A DNA stretch of 64,000 bases from Prorocentrum cordatum. Its lineage: Eukaryota; Sar; Dinophyceae; Prorocentrales; Prorocentraceae. Shown piece after piece: positions 63,690 to 64,000 of the stretch; position 1 is the stretch's first letter; every line of letters starts with the position of its first letter. Both the position numbers and the translations under genes were made by a program. The stretch is taken from contig CAUYUJ010018649.1 in NCBI GenBank assembly GCA_963575745.1, forward strand, positions 107,123 to 171,122. Direction: 5' to 3'. The notes beneath the pieces were generated by a model that was given only the letters and a program-made list of their open reading frames with translations, was not told the DNA's origin and searched no databases.

Positions 63690-64000
63690 GGGGGTGCCCC
63701 CCCCAACACTCGGCACCGTCGATCAAAACCAGCTGACTCCCCTCCCCCCGAAACCCTCCCCTCCCGACCCCCCCCCTCCCTCCCAAGGCAGGGGGGGGGT
63801 TCAAAACACCCGCCCTCCCCCCATCGGCGCCGGCGCCGGCGTTGGCTGTCGCCAGCAACGCCGACGGCGGGGACGCAGCGACGATGCCCAGAGGCAGCCC
63901 AAGGGGGGGGGGTCTGAACCCCCCCCCCCTCTGGCGCCGGCAAAGGCAAGGACGCAGTGACGATTGCCACCACTACCACCACCACCACTACCACCACCAC
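63690..64000. repeat. C/G-run low-complexity DNA and a terminal CCA repeat
   Basis: Runs of eight or more C or G are separated by CCGACGGCG-like pieces, including two (T/G)CTGGCG(C)CGGC segments. The last 38 bases are CCACCA(C)TAC repeats reaching the window edge. Confidence 0.9.

Noticed and set aside
1-64000. tRNA, rRNA or spliced-leader RNA genes
   Set aside because: No cloverleaf-forming stretch with box A/B elements, rRNA core sequence or full leader-donor unit was recognised by eye; a covariance-model scan would be needed to exclude them.

Overview
This window looks like dinoflagellate nuclear DNA, although genus and species cannot be fixed from sequence alone. The evidence is a high GC content, few genes in a large amount of repeat, two relics resembling the dinoflagellate spliced leader, exons flanked by pyrimidine-rich AG acceptors, a somatomedin-B-like exon, a Pif1-like helicase joined to Stc1-like CxxC zinc clusters, and Ty1/copia elements of a type I associate with dinoflagellates. 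Family assignments rest on motif recognition and memory; no search was run.

Layout. 0-10.5 kb: tandem repeats, an Ala/Ser-rich possible exon, two full and one partial copy of a three-tier satellite cassette (1.4-2.2, 3.55-4.3 and 6.6-7.7 kb), a decayed helicase/zinc-cluster gene on the minus strand (4.9-6.6 kb), and an SMB-domain exon (about 8.0-8.5 kb). 10.5-21.9 kb: a plus-strand copia element bounded by 147/144-bp LTRs and a 5-bp TCCCC duplication. It has an initiator-tRNA-like primer site and broken gag, protease, integrase, RT and RNase H, plus a methyltransferase-like domain upstream of integrase. It is interrupted by a 1.6-kb foldback element. 21.9-28.1 kb: a second foldback copy (23.4-25.1 kb), microsatellites, possible minus-strand exons, and two spliced-leader-like relics. 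28.1-33.1 kb: the best intact coding region, minus strand, with a long exon, a recognisable 3' exon and an upstream exon ending at a GTGAGT donor. 33.7-39.6 kb: a degenerate satellite of about 155 bp with alternating C/G cores, arranged as two arrays of opposite orientation around a 12-bp minisatellite. 40.7-51.1 kb: a small minus-strand exon, a minisatellite and two large decayed minus-strand genes. One of these (42.1-46.7 kb) may be a transposase-like family. 51.5-57.5 kb: a complete minus-strand copia element with 132-bp LTRs and an AAATT duplication. It has lost key residues in integrase and RT, and has a membrane segment after RNase H. 57.5-64 kb: two diverged cassette copies, small hairpin repeats, 8-bp minisatellites and many microsatellites.

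The window is mostly a record of mobile DNA. Both copia elements share the same 12-nt primer-binding sequence, the foldback family sits both inside and outside a copia element, and the satellite cassette breaks the helicase gene. Most recognisable genes carry transitions, in-frame stops or one-base shifts. Only the 28-33 kb gene, the SMB exon and a few short exons look undamaged.
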